A DNA stretch of 64,000 nucleotides, from assembly GCF_009650435.1 (NCBI RefSeq), contig NZ_VVIP01000022.1:123501-187500 (forward strand), given 5' to 3'. The position numbers and the translations under genes were made by a program. The notes beneath the pieces were generated by a model, which ran no database searches, was not told where the DNA came from, and saw only the letters and a program-made list of their open reading frames with translations. Positions 54,553 to 64,000 of this stretch are shown one piece after another (the first letter of the stretch is position 1; each line of letters opens with the position of its first letter). Source of the DNA: Foetidibacter luteolus. Lineage in GTDB: Bacteria > Bacteroidota > Bacteroidia > Chitinophagales > Chitinophagaceae.

Positions 54553-55099
54553 TTTTATGCCAAAATAAAAGCGTTTCATTTTGTCCACACGGTATTTTTG
54601 GCTGAAAACCAATACAGTATTGGGTTGTAGCCGAATGCAGCTTGCCTCAACCTGCGAATAATGTGCATAACCTTAAAAAAATGTGAATAGTGGCGAGTTG
54701 TATGTGTATTACCCTCACCCCCCGGCCCCTCTCCACGCTGTGGAGAGGGGTATTGCGAAGCGAGGCGTTTTCAGAAATAAGCATTGAGGATAATCATGAT
54801 TATCGTTATTCAGTGGCGGACACCGGCCTTCTCCGCAAGTGGAGAGGAGTGTTGAGGAGCGGTGCGTTCTGAGAAATGAACATTCACGAGGAAGGGGATA
54901 TTTTGGGCGCCCCTGCGGCCGGGCTATCCGTTACAACTCCGCCGCAAAAGCCGCCGCACATAACCTTCAGCGGGGTTTTCACTTCTATCCCTGGCGCAAA
55001 GTGCAGCAGCATTTAAACCTGTAAACAACCTGTGGTGCAGCAGCTATAACAGCCTTAAAACAATTTGTGCCCTTACTTTTGCAGGCATTACTCTTACTG
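54553..55099. repeat. gene-free stretch: family C and family A elements
   Basis: 54712-54757 is a family C palindrome (cccggcccctctccacgctg). A second, worn copy follows at about 54825-54860 (ccttctccgcaagtggagag). About 54896-55003 is a divergent family A element (gggctatccgttacaactcc ... tcacttctatccctggcgc). Frames opening at 54690, 54839 and 55067 lie in or run out of repeats. Confidence 0.55.
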
Positions 55100-56335
55100 A
55101 TGAAGCATCCCAAAGATTTAGCGATAAAAGATTTTACTTACGAACTTCCGGAACAGCGTATTGCCAGGTATCCGCTTGCCGAACGTGACCAAAGCAAGCT
55201 GCTGGTATATAAAGCCGGGCTTATAGAAGAAAGCATATATGCTAAGCTTGATGAATTCATTCCGCCGGAAACTTTGCTGGTTTTCAACAATACTAAAGTA
55301 GTTGAAGCCCGGCTGCTGTTTCACAAACCTACCGGCGGCAGTATAGAATTGTTTTGCCTGGAGCCCCATGAACAATATGGCGACATAACAACGGCCATGC
55401 TGCAAAAAGAAAAAGTTTTGTGGAAATGCCTGGTAGGCGGCGCTAAAAAATGGAAGAATGAACCCCTGGTTAAACTGATTAATAGTGATGGTAATGATTA
55501 CACGCTGAATGCTAAAAGGATAGAGAAGATAAATGACTATTACCTGATTGAGTATAGCTGGAACAATGCTTCCTTAAGCTTCGCGGAAGTATTGCACCAT
55601 GCCGGCGCCATCCCCTTGCCGCCCTATCTTAACAGGAATGTGGAAGAAAGCGATAAAGAACGTTACCAAACAATTTATGCTAAATATGATGGTTCGGTAG
55701 CAGCACCTACAGCGGGTTTACATTTTACGGATACTTTATTTAAAAAACTTTCAGATAAAAATATTAAACGAGATTTTGTTACACTGCATGTAGGCGCAGG
55801 CACATTTAAACCGGTGAAGAGCAATACCATGCAGGAGCATGAAATGCATGCAGAATTTATTGACGTAAATAAAACGCTCATTGAAACCCTGGTACAAAGC
55901 CTTGATAAGGACATTGTAGCAGTTGGCACTACTTCCATGCGTACCATAGAAAGCCTGTATTGGATGGGAGTGAAAATAATGGGGGGAGAAAACCAAAACG
56001 ATATTACACTCACCCAATGGGAGGCTTATGAATTGGCTACAGCCAATATTAGCGCCAAAGAAGCATTACTGGCGCTGCTAAGCTGGATGGATGAACGTAA
56101 ACTGGACAGATTAATTACCAAAACACAAATTATAATAGCGCCGGGTTATACTTTTAAAATAGCTACTGGCCTGGTAACAAATTTTCACCAGCCGCAATCT
56201 ACTTTACTGCTGCTTGTAGCGGCGCTGGTGGGTGATGACTGGAAAAAAATATATGAGTATGCACTCACCCATGATTTTCGTTTTTTGAGTTACGGGGATG
56301 GGTGTTTGCTGTGGGGGAAAGAGAGGAGGGAATAG
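55100..56335 (+). CDS. queA: S-adenosylmethionine:tRNA ribosyltransferase-isomerase
   Basis: 411 aa from ATG 55100 (a longer in-frame start at 55067 adds 11 hydrophobic residues). Transfers ribose from SAM to preQ1 at tRNA position 34, a step of queuosine synthesis. Visible: FTYELPEQRIARYPLAERDQ at the N-terminus, AGAIPLPPYLNRNVEESDKE, VAAPTAGLHFTDTLF, LHVGAGTFKPV and NFHQPQSTLLLLVAALVGDD. Slightly longer than the usual 350 residues because of inserts around residue 300. 67 bp before the next gene. Confidence 0.97.
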   Translation: MKHPKDLAIKDFTYELPEQRIARYPLAERDQSKLLVYKAGLIEESIYAKLDEFIPPETLLVFNNTKVVEARLLFHKPTGGSIELFCLEPHEQYGDITTAMLQKEKVLWKCLVGGAKKWKNEPLVKLINSDGNDYTLNAKRIEKINDYYLIEYSWNNASLSFAEVLHHAGAIPLPPYLNRNVEESDKERYQTIYAKYDGSVAAPTAGLHFTDTLFKKLSDKNIKRDFVTLHVGAGTFKPVKSNTMQEHEMHAEFIDVNKTLIETLVQSLDKDIVAVGTTSMRTIESLYWMGVKIMGGENQNDITLTQWEAYELATANISAKEALLALLSWMDERKLDRLITKTQIIIAPGYTFKIATGLVTNFHQPQSTLLLLVAALVGDDWKKIYEYALTHDFRFLSYGDGCLLWGKERRE

Positions 56336-56402
56336 GTTAAGATTGCCTGGGGTTAATGGCATGCGCTTCTCTTGCTTAATATTGCATTTCAATATTAAAA
56401 AC

Positions 56403-56708
56403 ATGTTTATCTATAATATCACCTACAAAATTGATTGGTCAATACACGATGCTTGGCTGCAGTGGATGCAGGATATTCACATACCGGAAACACTGGGTAC
56501 AGGTTGCTTTAGCAGGCATATTTTACTGCGCCTGGTAGAGGTAGATGAGGAAGAAGGTCCCACTTATGCCATCCAGTATTTTGCTGATAGCAAAGCCCAA
56601 TATACACGCTTTCAAACCCTTTATGCTGCCGGGCTGCAGTTGAGTGAAACCAAGGCCTGGAGCAACAAATTTTTAAGTTTCGGCACCATAATGCAGGTTG
56701 TGAATTGA
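56403..56708 (+). CDS. DUF4286 family protein
   Basis: 101 aa from ATG 56403; the 35 upstream in-frame residues overlap the queA end. Ferredoxin-like small protein typical of Bacteroidota (MFIYNITYKIDWSIHDAWLQ, HIPETLGTGCFSRHILLRLV, YAIQYFADSKAQYTRFQTLY). Function unknown. Same strand as queA and possibly co-transcribed. Confidence 0.8.
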   Translation: MFIYNITYKIDWSIHDAWLQWMQDIHIPETLGTGCFSRHILLRLVEVDEEEGPTYAIQYFADSKAQYTRFQTLYAAGLQLSETKAWSNKFLSFGTIMQVVN

Positions 56709-56945
56709 TTGTGGAAATTTATTTAAAATGGTTTTGCCGATAAAGAAACTATTGTATATTTCTCTTAAAGCCGCACCAGTATTGAATTACAGCGGGCTAA
56801 CTGCTGAAACCCTTTACAGCAAAGGCTTTCAGGAAAAACAACTAAGCTACGCGGTTACCTCTTAAAAATGGCTTTATCCGCTGAAATGCAGCACCCATGC
56901 GGCATTCAGCTTTTAACGCATTCCGTTAAACTTCACGAAATTTAT

Positions 56946-56975
56946 TTTGATGGTATGCAAAAGCCAATAAATTTG
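56946..56975 (+). promoter_or_regulatory. promoter of the first HU gene
   Basis: TTTG (56946-56949) and TAAATTTG (56968-56975) with an 18-nt spacer match the Bacteroidota sigma consensus (TTTG/TAnnTTTG). The predicted start is about 20 nt upstream of the ATG at 57004. Confidence 0.75.
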
Positions 56976-57003
56976 TTACGTTTACCACCACAAAATCATC
57001 ACT

Positions 57004-57279
57004 ATGAACAAAGCTGAATTGGTTGCCAAACTTGCCGAAGATGCCGGCCTTACAAAAACACAGGCTAACACTGTGCTTGATTCCTTTACTGAAGCTGTTG
57101 CCAAATCTCTCAAAAAAGGTGATTCCGTTACACTGGTTGGCTTTGGTACTTTCTCTACATCTAAAAGAGCTGCCCGAACAGGTCGCAATCCACAAACGGG
57201 CGCAGCTATTAAAATAGCCGCTAAAAAGGTAGCTAAATTTAAAGCCGGTGCAGACCTTGCTAAAGCTGTAAATAAATAA
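57004..57279 (+). CDS. HU-family DNA-binding protein (copy 1)
   Basis: 91 aa. Nucleoid protein that bends DNA as a dimer. Visible: [20 protein letters not shown] at the N-terminus, [20 protein letters not shown] leading into the DNA-binding arm, RNPQTGAAIKIAAKKVAKFK at the end. Strong promoter just upstream; the second HU gene follows after 95 bp. Confidence 0.95.
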   Translation: MNKAELVAKLAEDAGLTKTQANTVLDSFTEAVAKSLKKGDSVTLVGFGTFSTSKRAARTGRNPQTGAAIKIAAKKVAKFKAGADLAKAVNK

Positions 57280-57374
57280 GCATACTATTTTACGGCTGCC
57301 AGCAGTTATAGCCTGCCTGCAGCCTGTTATATAATAACTAACCCATTTATTTTAATTATTTAAATAGAAACACT

Positions 57375-57644
57375 ATGAACAAAGCAGAATTGGTAGCAAA
57401 GATTGCAGACGATGCGGAAATAACTAAAACACAGGCTAACGCCGCTTTGGATTCTTTTACTGAAGCGGTTACCAAAACCTTAAAAGGTGGCGGCAAAGTT
57501 ACACTGGTAGGTTTTGGCACTTTCTCAGTATCAAAACGTGCTGCCCGTACAGGCCGCAACCCGCAAACAGGCGCTACAATTAAAATTAAAGCTAAAAAAG
57601 TTGCCCGTTTTAAAGCAGGTAAAGAGCTGTCTGAAAAAATCTAA
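57375..57644 (+). CDS. HU-family DNA-binding protein (copy 2)
   Basis: 89 aa, closely similar to the preceding HU ([60 protein letters not shown]), so the two arose by tandem duplication. They could form heterodimers. Followed by a strong terminator at 57666. Confidence 0.95.
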   Translation: MNKAELVAKIADDAEITKTQANAALDSFTEAVTKTLKGGGKVTLVGFGTFSVSKRAARTGRNPQTGATIKIKAKKVARFKAGKELSEKI

Positions 57645-57665
57645 CCACTTTTTACAGGCCTTATT

Positions 57666-57697
57666 AAAAAAGCAGAAGCCAAAACTTCTGCTTTTTT
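57666..57697 (+). terminator. terminator after the HU genes
   Basis: aaaaaagcagaag (57666-57678) pairs perfectly with cttctgctttttt (57685-57697), 6-nt loop; the right arm ends in six Ts. Confidence 0.9.
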
Positions 57698-57769
57698 ATT
57701 GCTGCAGGTTCAATAGTTTTCCGCATTTTTGCAGCCACAAAAAAATTATTCATCCCGAAAAATTATATC

Positions 57770-57886
57770 ATGGGCAGAGGAGATAAAAAAAGCAAAAAAG
57801 GCAAAATTTTCAAAGGTTCTTTTGGCAAAAGCCGTCCTGCAAGGCCAGCAAAATCCAGGAAAGTTGCTGAGAAAAAAGAAGCTTAA
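57770..57886 (+). CDS. 30S ribosomal protein THX
   Basis: 38 aa. MGRGDKKSKKGKIFKGSFGK is the family pattern of the small Lys/Arg-rich THX protein that sits in the head of the 30S subunit; the end is KSRKVAEKKEA. Reads cleanly from ATG 57770 to TAA 57884-57886. Confidence 0.9.
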   Translation: MGRGDKKSKKGKIFKGSFGKSRPARPAKSRKVAEKKEA

Positions 57887-57895
57887 CTTTTTATC

Positions 57896-57935
57896 GTTGA
57901 AAAGTTGATTAACACATAGTAATCAACTTTTCAAC
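57896..57935. terminator. bidirectional hairpin between THX and pdxH
   Basis: gttgaaaagttgatta (57896-57911) pairs perfectly with taatcaacttttcaac (57920-57935), 8-nt loop. It lies between two convergent genes and probably ends both; there is little T tract. Confidence 0.65.
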
Positions 57936-57948
57936 CACAACTATCGTG

Positions 57949-58587
57949 TTAAGGGGCCACCCTATGTTTTAACCACCCGCCTTCCTGGCTAACATATACA
58001 ATCCGGTCATGCAGCCTGCTGCTGCGGCCCTGCCAAAATTCTATAAGTGCAGGCTTTACAATATAGCCTCCCCAATGTTCAGGTCTTGGTATGTCTGTGC
58101 CAAATTTCTCCGTATAATGTTCAACGTTTTGTTCCAGAACCTCTCTTGATGCAATTACAGCGCTTTGTGGGCTTGCCCATGCGCCTATCTTGCTGCCCGC
58201 CGGCCGTGAAAAGAAATATTCATCACTTTCCGCGGCTGCAGTCTTTTCAATAATACCTTCAATACGCACCTGCCTTTCCAGCTCTTTCCAAAAAAATACC
58301 AATGCCGCTTTCGGGTTTTCTGCTATTTCTTTTCCTTTATGGCTTTGGTAGTTGGTAAAAAACACAAACCCATTTTCATCATAGCTTTTCAGCAATACAA
58401 TACGTGCATGAGGGGCGCCATCTTTATCGCAGGTAGCCAGTGTCATGGCATTTACTTCATCAATACTGCTGTTCACCGCATCATTCCACCATCTTGTAAA
58501 CTGCTCTATGGCATTGTTGGCAACATCTGTTTCCTGCAAAGACTGCATCCTGTAATCTTTTCTTATATCAGCTATTTCCTTTTGCAT
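57949..58587 (-). CDS. pdxH: pyridoxamine 5'-phosphate oxidase
   Basis: 212 aa from ATG 58587; the open frame continues upstream to 58815 but that part is repeat DNA. FMN enzyme that oxidises PNP/PMP to PLP. Visible: IRKDYRMQSL, NAMTLATCDKDGAPHARIVL, FVFFTNYQSHKGKEIAENPK, RQVRIEGIIEKT, RPAGSKIGAWASPQSAVI, RPEHWGGYIVKPALIEFWQG and R(L)HDRIVY near the end. Normal length. Confidence 0.97.
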   Translation of the reverse strand: MQKEIADIRKDYRMQSLQETDVANNAIEQFTRWWNDAVNSSIDEVNAMTLATCDKDGAPHARIVLLKSYDENGFVFFTNYQSHKGKEIAENPKAALVFFWKELERQVRIEGIIEKTAAAESDEYFFSRPAGSKIGAWASPQSAVIASREVLEQNVEHYTEKFGTDIPRPEHWGGYIVKPALIEFWQGRSSRLHDRIVYVSQEGGWLKHRVAP

Positions 58588-58901
58588 ACTTATCTGTTTA
58601 TACAAGTCACCAAAGTTTGGGGGTGCCCCCAAGCTACGCAAGGGGTCGGGCAGAACTTCGTTCGCAACCTTCGTCAAAGCAACATTTAGTTGCTTTTCCT
58701 CGCTTGTGCTGCTACTCCGGCTCAAAACCCAGACTGCGAAGGCCTCACCGGGGGAACTGCGTTCGCAACCATCGTCAAAGCAACATTTAGTTGCTTTGAC
58801 TTGGTTGTGCTTCAATCCCTCACCCGATAGTGCAGCCTGTCACATATTTTCAGCCAGGCTTGTGTGCAGCCGGAATTATAACCCTATTGCAGAAATATTT
58901 T
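58588..58901. repeat. family A element carrying two copies of a 51-bp hairpin insert
   Basis: About 58616-58830 is a family A element, but each half carries an extra 51-bp block: 58660-58710 and 58761-58811, identical at 46 of 51 positions (gttcgcaacc ... tcgtcaaagcaacatttagt ... ttgtgct). Within the block caaagcaac pairs with gttgctttg around attta. The inserts sit at matching points of the two halves. Confidence 0.75.
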
Positions 58902-60272
58902 TTATTTCAACACTCTTATTTTTATACTCCTGTAGCTTACCGCATCTCCATGGTCCTGTATAAGTATGTGACCGTCTTTTGCTTCGCCAAAGTTCGTCCA
59001 TACTTTGTATTTGCTTATCGCCACCAGATCGCGAAATGCTTGTGAACCACGCTCATATTCCAACACTTTTATACCGTTAAGATAATGCTCCACATGGTTG
59101 TTCGGGTACACTATTACCCTTCCGGTGTTCCATTCCCCGATCTTATGGATAAATCGGGGGTTCTTGTCGGCCTTAATCATATCATACAGAGACGAAAGCG
59201 TTCTGTTGCCCCCTCTGCCAAGCTTTGCATCAGGGTGCAGCGTATCATCCAATACCTGGTATTCCAGGCCTATAGCGCTGCCCTGGTTATGTTCGCCCAG
59301 GGTCACAAAATACTTTACCCCGCTGTTAGCGCCTGGCGTAAGCTTAAATTCAAAGCTCAAATCAAAAGCACTGTACTGCTCATCTGTAACAATGTCGCCG
59401 CCGTTTGCCGACTCGTGCCCTTGCGAGGACTGTACACGCAATTCCCCATCCGTTATCTGCCAGCCTTTTTCAGGAAACGTAGGTTTATAAGCGCCATGCC
59501 ACCCTTTATTACTAACGCCATCAAACAATAATTTCCATCCATTGCTTTTTTCATAAGCTGTTAACTGATTGGGCAAATTGTTCTGCACATAAATACCTGC
59601 CGGAAAAGCAGATGGTTTTATACCACTGGTTTTAATCCGTATATTTTTCCATAGAATTTTTTCACCTACGAATTTTTCGTTACTGCCAATGCTATGAACC
59701 TGTAAAGCGATAAATCCTTTTGCATCCAGGTTATCAACCAGGTAAGCCGCAGGCACATCGTTAACCCAGGTTTTAATCTCATTTCCAACACATTCAATAC
59801 GCACCTTGTTAAACTCACCCAGTTTAAAAGCGTTTTGAGCAGAAGCATTTAATTGTAAAGGGTACAACCAGTCTCTCCGGCCTTCATCATAAATACCACC
59901 TGTCCACCGGCGGCTGGATGGGTCAAGTTCGTACTGGTAACCGAATACCCTGCCCTTTCCGTTGTTGCCTTGTGGATCAATGTGGCTTCTGAACTGGATG
60001 CCCGAATTGGCCGACGTGTCTGTAATTTTTACTTCCAGTTCCAGCACAAAATCGCCGTACTCTTTTTCAGTTACCAGGAAAGTATTGGGCGTATTCAAAA
60101 CAGTATAGCCGGCAATCTGTCCATCTTCTACTTTGTATTCCGCATCACCGCCGGTTTTCTTCCAGCCGTTAAGAGATTTTCCGTCAAATAGGTTTTTCCA
60201 GCCATTCTGCGCCAGGCTAACAACAGAGCTGAGCAGCAAAATTAACAGCAAGCTGATTGATTGTTTTTTCAT
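58902..60272 (-). CDS. secreted protein with two DUF1080 (3-keto-disaccharide hydrolase-like) domains
   Basis: 456 aa with signal peptide (SISLLLILLLSSVVSLAQ). Two concanavalin-like DUF1080 domains, about 25-210 (WKNLFDGKSLNGWKKTGGDA, GNGKGRVFGYQYELDPSSRR) and 240-455 (WKLLFDGVSNKGWHGAYKPT, GSAIGLEYQVLDDTLHPDAK, WNTGRVIVYPNNHVEHYLNG). The family includes enzymes that cleave 3-keto-glycosides and many binding proteins. Solitary; 314 bp from pdxH. Confidence 0.87.
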   Translation of the reverse strand: MKKQSISLLLILLLSSVVSLAQNGWKNLFDGKSLNGWKKTGGDAEYKVEDGQIAGYTVLNTPNTFLVTEKEYGDFVLELEVKITDTSANSGIQFRSHIDPQGNNGKGRVFGYQYELDPSSRRWTGGIYDEGRRDWLYPLQLNASAQNAFKLGEFNKVRIECVGNEIKTWVNDVPAAYLVDNLDAKGFIALQVHSIGSNEKFVGEKILWKNIRIKTSGIKPSAFPAGIYVQNNLPNQLTAYEKSNGWKLLFDGVSNKGWHGAYKPTFPEKGWQITDGELRVQSSQGHESANGGDIVTDEQYSAFDLSFEFKLTPGANSGVKYFVTLGEHNQGSAIGLEYQVLDDTLHPDAKLGRGGNRTLSSLYDMIKADKNPRFIHKIGEWNTGRVIVYPNNHVEHYLNGIKVLEYERGSQAFRDLVAISKYKVWTNFGEAKDGHILIQDHGDAVSYRSIKIRVLK

Positions 60273-60430
60273 GGTTGTTCTTTAGTTCAAAAAATTATCA
60301 GTTACGGTGGGCAAAGCTGCCCAAAGATATACAGATGAAAGGATTGCGACGCAACAGGCGATCCTATGAAATGCAAAAGCCGGTATCAAAAAAATCTTAG
60401 GCCCCGGTTTAATCAATATTCAAATGCCAT
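60273..60430. repeat. family B fragment between ApbE and DUF1080 genes
   Basis: About 60310-60375 (gcaaagctgcccaaagatat, gattgcgacgcaacaggcga, tcctatgaaatgcaaaagcc) resembles the copy at 461. Confidence 0.5.
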
Positions 60431-61429
60431 TCACTTCTTCAGCAACCGGTAAAATGCGGCAGTTGCAGTATCTGCTACAGTGCCGTTTTTTCTTTTATAA
60501 ATCATGTAGGCGGCCAGGTCTTTGCGGTTGTTTACAAAATTAAGAGCACTGTCTACCCCCATCAGCATCAGCGCATTATCGTATGCATCGGCAGTAATGG
60601 CATCAGTGGCGTATACCGTTACACTAATCATTTCATTTTGTACAGAGTACCCAGTCCGGGGATCTATCAGGTGGGTTATTTTTTTTCCCTCACTCTCAAA
60701 GTACTTACGATAGTTGCCCGAAGTGGTAACAGCGCCACTATCTATTTCCAAAATGTGTTGTATTATCTCCGGATCAAGCTCATTCTCTACCGGTGCCTCG
60801 ATGCCTATTTTCATCATGCTGCCATCATTTTTTTTCCCCTTTACCCTTATTTCACCGCCTATTTCAACAACGTAATTGTAAATATTGTGCGCTTCCAGGA
60901 AAGCCGCCACTACATCTACACTGTAACCCTGGGCAATACCGTTTACATCCACCTGTACGCACGGCTTGTCTTTACCAAGAAAATTGCCTTGCAGGTGCAG
61001 AAAATTTGAATTAACACATTGCCTTAGCGAAGCAACTGCCGCTGAATCCGGCAAGGCATTATTCTTCCTGGCGCCAAAGCCCCACGCATATACAAGTGGC
61101 GCAATGGTAATATCAAATAACCCCTTAGTGGCAGTAAAAGTTTCCAGTGATTTATTTACAACATTTACGAAATGTTCATTTATTTTCAGCCCTTTCTCCG
61201 ATTGATTAAAAAGGCTGATAAGCGAATAAGGTTTGTAGATGGAGAGAGAACTGTCTATGGAGTTAAGCAGGCTGTCAACGTTTTTCTTCACTACGTTGCT
61301 GTCGGGTGCATAGTAGGTGATATGGTAAGTAGTGCCCTGCGCAAAACCTGCGATACTTACTTTTATTGAATTTTGATTGGTCATACTAAAACCCAGTGCA
61401 GACAAGGCGAGCAAAAACATGATGCGCAT
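60431..61429 (-). CDS. FAD:protein FMN transferase (ApbE family)
   Basis: 332 aa. Attaches FMN covalently to threonine of target proteins such as NqrC or RnfG, in the periplasm; a signal-like N-terminus (MRIMFLLALSALGFSMTN) is present. Visible: SLSIYKPYSLISLFNQS, GLFDITIAPLVYAWGFG, VDVNGIAQGYSVDVVAAFLE, YVVEIGGEIRVKGKK and the metal/FAD site TDAITADAYDNALMLMG. Target genes are not in the window. Confidence 0.93.
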   Translation of the reverse strand: MRIMFLLALSALGFSMTNQNSIKVSIAGFAQGTTYHITYYAPDSNVVKKNVDSLLNSIDSSLSIYKPYSLISLFNQSEKGLKINEHFVNVVNKSLETFTATKGLFDITIAPLVYAWGFGARKNNALPDSAAVASLRQCVNSNFLHLQGNFLGKDKPCVQVDVNGIAQGYSVDVVAAFLEAHNIYNYVVEIGGEIRVKGKKNDGSMMKIGIEAPVENELDPEIIQHILEIDSGAVTTSGNYRKYFESEGKKITHLIDPRTGYSVQNEMISVTVYATDAITADAYDNALMLMGVDSALNFVNNRKDLAAYMIYKRKNGTVADTATAAFYRLLKK

Positions 61430-61520
61430 AGGGCAAATCTAAACACGGTTTTATAAAATGGAGTTTATTTTATGCAAAATTTGTTCGGTAAACCATGCAA
61501 CGAATTATAAGCCAGCTCAG

Positions 61521-62012
61521 TTACTGCTTTATTTTGAACCCGTTTGACTCAGCAAATTTTTGTTGAATCTGTTGCATGCGGTACACTACTGTGTCTTTGT
61601 TTTTCAGAATAGCCATCGTCATTTGTGCGGCTTTTTCCCTGTCACGCCCCGGCGGCGCCATACCATAGCCTTTGTAACTGTTGTAAATACTTTTGATGTA
61701 GTTAAAAAACGCTTTCATAGACTCCTTGTATTCCAAGGCATTGTTAACATGTGGTACCGGTACGCTATCCAGTTCGGTTAGCTTCGCATCAATCAAATGC
61801 TCCATTTTTTCAGCAATTACAATTATCGTATCAAAATTTCCCTCCTCTATGTATTTCGAGATTTTCGACTCTGTGGCATTTGCCTCAGGCAAAAGACTGC
61901 TATATACTTTAACCATGCTGTTGCTGTATTCCAGCGCTGGCTTGGCTTTGCAGGAAACCAATACAAAACACAGCGAGAATAACAGTACTGCTATAGCTTC
62001 TTTTAACTTCAT
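61521..62012 (-). CDS. hypothetical lipoprotein
   Basis: 163 aa from ATG 62012 (or 62015); the open frame reaches 62231 through family B repeat DNA. Lipoprotein signal MKLKEAIAVLLFSLCFVLVS with lipobox cysteine at residue 21. Helical mature part (ESKISKYIEEGNFDTIIVIA, KAFFNYIKSIYNSYKGYGMA, YRMQQIQQKFAESNGFKIKQ). I recognise no named family. Confidence 0.75.
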   Translation of the reverse strand: MKLKEAIAVLLFSLCFVLVSCKAKPALEYSNSMVKVYSSLLPEANATESKISKYIEEGNFDTIIVIAEKMEHLIDAKLTELDSVPVPHVNNALEYKESMKAFFNYIKSIYNSYKGYGMAPPGRDREKAAQMTMAILKNKDTVVYRMQQIQQKFAESNGFKIKQ

Positions 62013-62149
62013 CATTTTTACATAGGTAAAAACTTTAAAGTAGTTAAAAAAGCAAATGAAAACAATTAGATTTTTAATGTTAAAACAGGCGATAAATGCT
62101 ATTAAACTTTCTTTAGTGCTGTTTGGGTATAAACAATACAATTTTATGA

Positions 62150-62250
62150 ACCCATCACCAGGAACAGGTATGGGGCATTGTTGCGTCGCACACTTGTACG
62201 GTTGGATACGCTGTGCAGCTTTTCCCACCATGTAGTTCCGGCGCCAGGGT
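62150..62250. repeat. family B element between lipoprotein and rRNA operon end
   Basis: Reverse-orientation copy: gttgcgtcgcacacttgtac, ggttggatacgctgtgcagc, ttttcccacc, similar to 14355-14420. The whole 62013-62278 gap holds no gene. Confidence 0.5.
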
Positions 62251-62278
62251 TAGAGGCAGGGGGTAGGTTACGGGCACA

Positions 62279-62310
62279 AAAAAACCCATCCCTGTTGAGG
62301 ATGGGCTTTT
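62279..62310 (-). terminator. rRNA operon terminator
   Basis: aaaacccatcc (62281-62291) pairs with ggatgggctttt (62299-62310); on the minus strand the stem is followed by a T run. Just past the 5S gene. Confidence 0.85.
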
Positions 62311-62318
62311 AAATAAAT

Positions 62319-62430
<112 letters not shown>

Positions 62431-62529
62431 AAGGTGAGCTGTGAGCCTTCAGCCCTCAGCTTAATAATGTACATATTGGGATTGCTTTCTTATCTTAAGT
62501 ATCTTATTGTTTTTAACACCTCCTTACCT

Positions 62530-62552
62530 CCCCTTCAGGGGATGAGGGGCGG
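62530..62552. repeat. family D palindrome between 5S and 23S rRNA
   Basis: ctccccttcaggggatgagg, the same core as in murC, murG and murE, here in a non-coding rRNA spacer. Confidence 0.55.
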
Positions 62553-62565
62553 GTTAAAAAAATTA

Positions 62566-64000
<1,435 letters not shown>

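Noticed and set aside
58588..58815. N-terminal extension of PdxH by 76 residues
   Set aside because: The extension is encoded by family A repeat DNA and its inserts; ATG 58587 gives the normal family length.
62013..62231. N-terminal extension of the lipoprotein
   Set aside because: It would bury the lipoprotein signal and part of it is family B repeat.

Overview
The window reads as chromosome of a member of the Bacteroidota, most likely a Chitinophagaceae-type bacterium. The evidence is a SusC/CarboxypepD_reg-type TonB receptor, an ECF sigma factor next to a membrane-anchored beta-barrel partner, long FtsX/MacB permeases, DUF1080 and DUF4286 proteins, a ribosomal THX gene, Bacteroidota-type promoters (TTTG/TTG about 19 nt upstream of TAnnTTTG) and the full Bacteroidota division and cell-wall (dcw) cluster. 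No single sequence names the species.

Layout: 0-3 kb holds the 5' end of nadC and a TonB receptor whose promoter is covered by two palindromic operator-like sites. 3-8 kb holds an ECF sigma/anti-sigma-like pair, a lipoprotein and uvrC. 8.6-14.2 kb holds two paralogous MacB/FtsX-type permeases. 14.2-15.2 kb is gene-free, with a 42-bp tandem repeat. 15.2-15.7 kb is a small hypothetical gene. 16.1-29.0 kb is an accessory region in which every gene is on the plus strand: a winged-helix/HEPN gene pair, a DUF262-DUF1524 (GmrSD-like) nuclease, a phospholipase-D-like protein that appears fused to an Hsp70 substrate-binding domain, an amidohydrolase, a PIG-L deacetylase, NTF2-like, a broken retropepsin, DinB, SRPBCC and VOC proteins, and two unknowns. 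Several of these genes are separated by imperfect inverted repeats of 50-200 bp with related ends, giving the look of a gene-cassette array without a visible integrase. 29.4-36.1 kb holds a phytanoyl-CoA dioxygenase-like gene, two AraC regulators, an alpha/beta hydrolase, a three-gene unit with a DUF2892 protein, and a DUF1080-like secreted protein.

From 54.5 down to 36.8 kb on the minus strand runs the dcw cluster: mraZ-rsmH-ftsL-ftsI-murE-mraY-murD-ftsW-murG-murC-ftsQ-ftsA-ftsZ. It makes the lipid-linked peptidoglycan precursor and the divisome, and starts with a recognisable MraZ operator. Unusually, most of its joints are loosened by dispersed repeats, and short palindromes are translated in frame near the N-termini of MurG, MurC and MurE. 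55-62 kb holds queA, a DUF4286 gene, two tandem HU genes, ribosomal THX, pdxH, a double DUF1080 protein, an ApbE flavin transferase and a lipoprotein. The window ends in the 5S and 3' part of 23S rRNA of a minus-strand rRNA operon.

The second theme is repeats. Family A (about 100 bp), family B (50-130 bp, typically ending in a gccgggcccataaaa-like box), family C (palindromic, ctctccac/gtggagag), family D (22-bp palindrome) and degenerate 7-bp-periodic tracts together fill most intergenic space and often overlap gene ends. No transposase, integrase, CRISPR array or tRNA was recognised. All family names and functions are judged by eye from the sequence; no search was run.
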